A stretch of 7,358 nt of DNA from Accumulibacter sp. (lineage in GTDB: Bacteria; Pseudomonadota; Gammaproteobacteria; Burkholderiales; Rhodocyclaceae): positions 1-7,358 of the forward strand of contig DPSD01000349.1 in the NCBI GenBank assembly GCA_003538495.1, read 5' to 3'. Positions 5,410-7,358 of the stretch are shown here, piece by piece. Within the stretch, counting starts at the first letter, position 1. Every line of letters begins with the position of its first letter. The translations under genes were made by a program, and so were the position numbers. The notes under the pieces were generated by a model. It was not told the DNA's origin. It worked only from the letters and a program-made list of their open reading frames with translations, and searched no databases.

Positions 5410-6473
5410 ATGGCCAGACCGAGGCGGGTAGATACGGAATTGGTGGCCAAAGCGCAGGAGCTGGCGCTGCAGGCCAATACCCTCGAAGCGCTGCGCGCAG
5501 GCGGTGCTGATGCCGGCGCTGCTGGGGACCACGCTGGAGCAGACGGCTGCCTTGCTGGGCGTGGGTCGGGCAACGGTGGCGCGATACCAGTCGCGGCTGC
5601 GAGATCGCGTCGCGCGGCCGGCCACTGCAGCGCCTCAGTGGGGTGGCCGGCGCCATGCAGCCATGAGCCTGGAGGAGGAAAAGTCGTTCCTTGAGCCATG
5701 GCGGCAACGGTCTGCCCAAGGCGGCGTGTTGGTTGTCTCCCCAATCCGCGCAGCGCTGGCGCAGCGATTGGGGCATCCGATTGCGCCTTCGGTGGTGTAC
5801 CGCATGCTCGCTCGCCACGGCTGGCGCAAGGGAGCTCCGGACACCCGACACCCCAAGAACGACCCTTCTGTCCAGGAGGACTGGAAAAAAACTTCCTGGC
5901 GAGCTGGCAGCCTTGCTGAAGCCGCAGGATGTTCGCGGCCGAAAGGTGCGGCTGATGTTCCAGGACGAGGCCCGCTTCGGCCGCATGGTGCGCATCCGGC
6001 GCTGCTGGGCTCCGAAACCGGCACGCCCGATGGTCGGCAACGGCTACGAGCGCGAGTTCTTGTACGTCTACGGCGCCGTCAGCCCGCTGCAGGGACAGTT
6101 CGACTGGATGATCACCCACATCATGAACACCACCCACATGAGCGAGTTCCTCGCCCAAGTCAGCTCGGCTCATCGGCGAGACTTCATCGTCATGGTGGTG
6201 GACGGAGCGAGTTCGCACAAGGCACATGACCTGGTGGTGCCGGAGAACATGCGGCTGCTTCGACTGCCGCCGTACTCGCCGGAGCTGAACCCGCAGGAGC
6301 ATGTCTGGGACGAGTTACGAGAGAAAGAATTCCCCAATCGAGTATTCAATGATCTTGAATCGGTTCGCCGGCAGCTTGAGGACGGTCTGCCGAGGTTGGC
6401 AGCAAATAGAGCTAGCATCCGGAGCCTCACTGCCTGGCCTTGGATTGTTAGTATCAACTTGAACGCGCACTAG
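5410..6473 (+). pseudogene. IS630-family transposase, broken by two frameshifts
   Basis: ATG 5410 follows GGAGG (5399-5403). The N-terminus runs in one frame to about 5495 (MARPRRVDTELVAKAQELA). It continues in a second frame to about 5885 (LMPALLGTTLEQTAALLGVG, a helix-turn-helix, then the linker) and finishes in a third frame to TAG 6471-6473. The DDE catalytic triad is intact in the last part: first Asp in MFQDEARFG, second Asp in VVDGASSHK, Glu in the family signature PPYSPELNPQEHVW. Shift 1 lies in the CGCGC run 5492-5499 and shift 2 in the A7 run 5885-5891. Each can be read as one extra base or two missing ones. Some IS630 members use programmed frameshifting, and A7 could slip, but two shifts suggest decay. 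The stop codon overlaps the right TA. Confidence 0.85.
6446..6463 (-). repeat. Right inverted repeat of the IS630-type element
   Basis: The minus strand reads TTCAAGTTGATACTAACA, matching the left repeat at 14 of 18 positions. It overlaps the last codons of the transposase, and the TA at 6471-6472 lies just outside. Confidence 0.6.
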
Positions 6474-6527
6474 AATGAGGAGCTACGGAAGCGCGGTGAG
6501 CAGGTCCAAGAGGCTTTACACTTAGCC

Positions 6528-6977
6528 ATGCGCGTGTACCTTGATCTGTGCTGCCTTAAGCGACAATTCGACTTCCAGGACCAGCCCATCGTCCGCCTCC
6601 AGACGGAAGCGGTCCTGAGCATTCAGGCTCTACCCCCTGGCACGGTCGACCTCGTTCGGAGCGAAGCCCAGTACCTTGAGAACAGCCTCAATCCAGTCCA
6701 AAGCCGCCGCGAGGCAGTCGACCTATGGCTCTCCCAGGGTTCAGTAGTCCAACTTCCCGAGGCTGAGGTGCAGCTTCGCATTCAGGAGCTTCAGGCACTG
6801 GGCTTCAAGAACTTCGATTCGTTCCATGTTGCCTCTGCTGAGCTTACGCGTGCTACGGCCTTTGTTACAGTCGACCAGCGGCTTCTACGCACGGGCACCC
6901 GCCACGCTGCCGCGCTCAAGACGCGCGTAATCGATCCCATTCAACTCGTCGAGGAGCTCTCGCAATGGAAGCCGTAA
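6528..6977 (+). CDS. PIN-domain (VapC-like) ribonuclease, probable toxin (149 aa)
   Basis: The N-terminus MRVYLDLCCLKR gives the first PIN acidic residue (Asp6). Glu46 or Glu51 (SEAQYLE) is the second. NFDSFHVASAE (Asp97) and AFVTVDQRLL (Asp116) supply the last two, in the order and spacing of VapC-type PIN domains, which bind Mg2+/Mn2+ and cut RNA. The length of 149 residues is usual. The start is ATG 6528; AAGAGG at 6508-6513 is rather distant (14 nt), so initiation may be weak. The frame upstream is open only back to the TAG at 6471 at the IS end. The stop overlaps the next gene by 13 bp, so the two are translationally coupled. The IS right end is only about 55 bp upstream, so the original promoter or an upstream gene may have been lost. 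The target RNA is unknown, and toxin activity is inferred from the family. Confidence 0.88.
   Translation: MRVYLDLCCLKRQFDFQDQPIVRLQTEAVLSIQALPPGTVDLVRSEAQYLENSLNPVQSRREAVDLWLSQGSVVQLPEAEVQLRIQELQALGFKNFDSFHVASAELTRATAFVTVDQRLLRTGTRHAAALKTRVIDPIQLVEELSQWKP
6951..6956 (+). promoter_or_regulatory. Internal ribosome binding site for the 73-aa partner
   Basis: GAGGAG inside the PIN coding sequence, 8 nt before ATG 6965, is a stronger site than that of the PIN gene itself. It would favour production of the downstream partner. Confidence 0.6.
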
Positions 6978-7186
6978 TCACAAACCCCACAGAGCTTCGC
7001 CAAGCAGGTTTCCGAGCACTCGTCGAGGCGCTTGGGTGGGTGAACGCTGTGCGGTTCATTCGTCAGTACGACCCAGGCTCTGGCAATTACACCGAGGAGC
7101 GCCAAGCCCTGCTTCCAGACTGGGACGCAGCAACCCTCGTGCAGAAGGCGCGAGAGCTTCAGCAGGCCCGCAGTAAGGGCGCCTAA
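6965..7186 (+). CDS. Small partner of the PIN nuclease, putative antitoxin-like protein (73 aa)
   Basis: ATG 6965 overlaps the PIN stop by 13 bp and has GAGGAG at 6951-6956. The protein reads MEAVITNPTELRQAGFRALV, then a compact helical region (ALGWVNAVRFIRQY), a GNYTEERQALL segment, and a charged C-terminal helix (residues 54-70). It is soluble, has no signal peptide, and shows no ribbon-helix-helix or AbrB-type motif as in well-known VapB antitoxins. The pattern (N/K)PxELRxxGFxALxxxLG...FxxQ(Y/F)...GxYTxER appears in small uncharacterised proteins that I recall next to PIN genes, but the family has no function that I know of. By position it could neutralise the PIN nuclease or work with it. 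The toxin-first order is the reverse of classical vapBC. Confidence 0.75.
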   Translation: MEAVITNPTELRQAGFRALVEALGWVNAVRFIRQYDPGSGNYTEERQALLPDWDAATLVQKARELQQARSKGA

Positions 7187-7223
7187 TAAACATTGAACTA
7201 AAGCGCTGCGCGCTGGAGTAGGC
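7181..7223. repeat. Inverted repeat at the end of the partner gene, possible terminator
   Basis: GCCTA (7181-7185, overlapping the TAA stop) and TAGGC (7219-7223) are inverted copies. Between them AGCGC (7202-7206) and GCGCT (7210-7214) form a tight 5-bp stem with a 3-nt loop. There is no T-run, so intrinsic termination is doubtful. Another GC-rich fold follows at about 7220-7235. Confidence 0.3.
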
Positions 7224-7275
7224 ACCCCGGCGCCTCGGTCTCCTCCCTCTTCCGCTTCGAGCGTTCGTTCTCGCA

Positions 7276-7289
7276 GTCGAGTCCTCGAC
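7276..7289. repeat. Short perfect inverted repeat in a CTCG-rich tract
   Basis: GTCGAG and CTCGAC are separated by 2 nt. It lies within 7224-7330, a pyrimidine-rich stretch on the plus strand with several CTCG copies and no supported gene. Confidence 0.3.
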
Positions 7290-7330
7290 GCCTCGTTCCC
7301 CAACTCACTCGCAAATCCTCGATCCTCCTC

Positions 7331-7353
7331 GCTGCGGGGGACGTCCCCGCAGC
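7331..7353. repeat. GC-rich perfect hairpin near the right edge
   Basis: GCTGCGGGG (7331-7339) and CCCCGCAGC (7345-7353) make a 9-bp perfect stem with loop GACGT. It is followed by AACCG, not T residues. It could be a terminator stem used by a convergent gene beyond the edge, or a dispersed palindromic repeat. The window ends 5 bp later, so context is missing. Confidence 0.45.
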
Positions 7354-7358
7354 AACCG

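Larger units (their letters stand above)
5349..6470 (+). mobile_element. IS630-family insertion sequence (about 1.12 kb)
   Basis: The element is defined by an IS630-type transposase, imperfect inverted repeats at both ends, and TA dinucleotides just outside (5347-5348 and 6471-6472). This fits the family's known insertion into TA. The length of 1.1 kb is normal for the family. Next to the TTCAAG core the right end carries 7 extra bases before TA and the left only 3, so the left outer end may have a small deletion or a different exact boundary. The left flank is paiB remnant; the right flank is the upstream region of the PIN gene. The transposase is frameshifted, so the copy is probably inactive unless the shifts are programmed. 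Confidence 0.78.

Noticed and set aside
5157..6302. Minus-strand open frame (381 aa) across the IS630 element
   Set aside because: It is antisense to a clear IS630 transposase with the DDE motif, is rich in Ser/Pro/Arg, and has no recognisable domain.
6941..7303. Minus-strand open frame (120 aa) over the partner gene
   Set aside because: It overlaps the 73-residue gene, which has an RBS and coupling to the PIN gene; no motif is seen in the antisense frame.
7181..7358. Integron attC site for a PIN cassette
   Set aside because: GCCTAAT resembles the R'' core, but no GTTRRRY core follows anywhere to the window end, and TAGGC at 7219 lacks the needed GTT.
1..7358. tRNA, rRNA or CRISPR array
   Set aside because: I saw no cloverleaf, no conserved ribosomal RNA segment and no regularly spaced direct repeats on reading both strands.

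Overview
The window reads as chromosomal or island DNA from a high-GC proteobacterium, probably a beta- or gammaproteobacterium. This rests on the GC-rich third codon positions and GGAGG-type ribosome binding sites. The species cannot be named from this sequence. It falls into three regions.

Region 1 (1-2642, plus strand) is the tail end of a fibre module of a phage tail or a phage-tail-like contractile apparatus. It holds the C-terminal intramolecular chaperone (peptidase S74) domain of a fibre protein that enters from the left, a complete 364-residue fibre or tip-like protein with beta-repeat segments, a 68-residue coiled-coil protein, and a 269-residue protein of unknown function. The last is possibly structural, but that is only context.

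Region 2 (2716-4838) is a divergent pair. An intact Fic-domain protein lies on the minus strand, with a nearly canonical AMPylation motif and an altered inhibitory motif. A TIR-domain gene lies on the plus strand. It has a strong ribosome binding site and its catalytic glutamate, but it is cut short after about 90 residues.

Region 3 (4817-7358) is a patchwork of decay and insertion. An AT-rich, near-palindromic element of about 86 bp, MITE-like, sits exactly where the TIR gene loses its 3' end and a paiB-type (FMN-binding negative regulator) gene loses its 5' end. The paiB remnant also carries a frameshift and is closed on its right by an IS630-family insertion sequence of about 1.12 kb. That element has imperfect inverted ends, TA dinucleotides at both sides, and a transposase broken into three frames. 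To the right of the IS lies an intact overlapping pair: a PIN-domain (VapC-like) ribonuclease and a 73-residue partner, probably a toxin-antitoxin-like unit. The last 170 bp have no gene but contain several inverted repeats and a pyrimidine-rich CTCG-rich tract.

The Fic, TIR and PIN genes are all types found in defence or toxin loci, and they lie next to mobile-element debris beside a tail-fibre module. That suggests an accessory hot spot. I see no proof of one coordinated new system. The best novelty candidates are the palindromic element at the double truncation and the PIN/73-residue pair.
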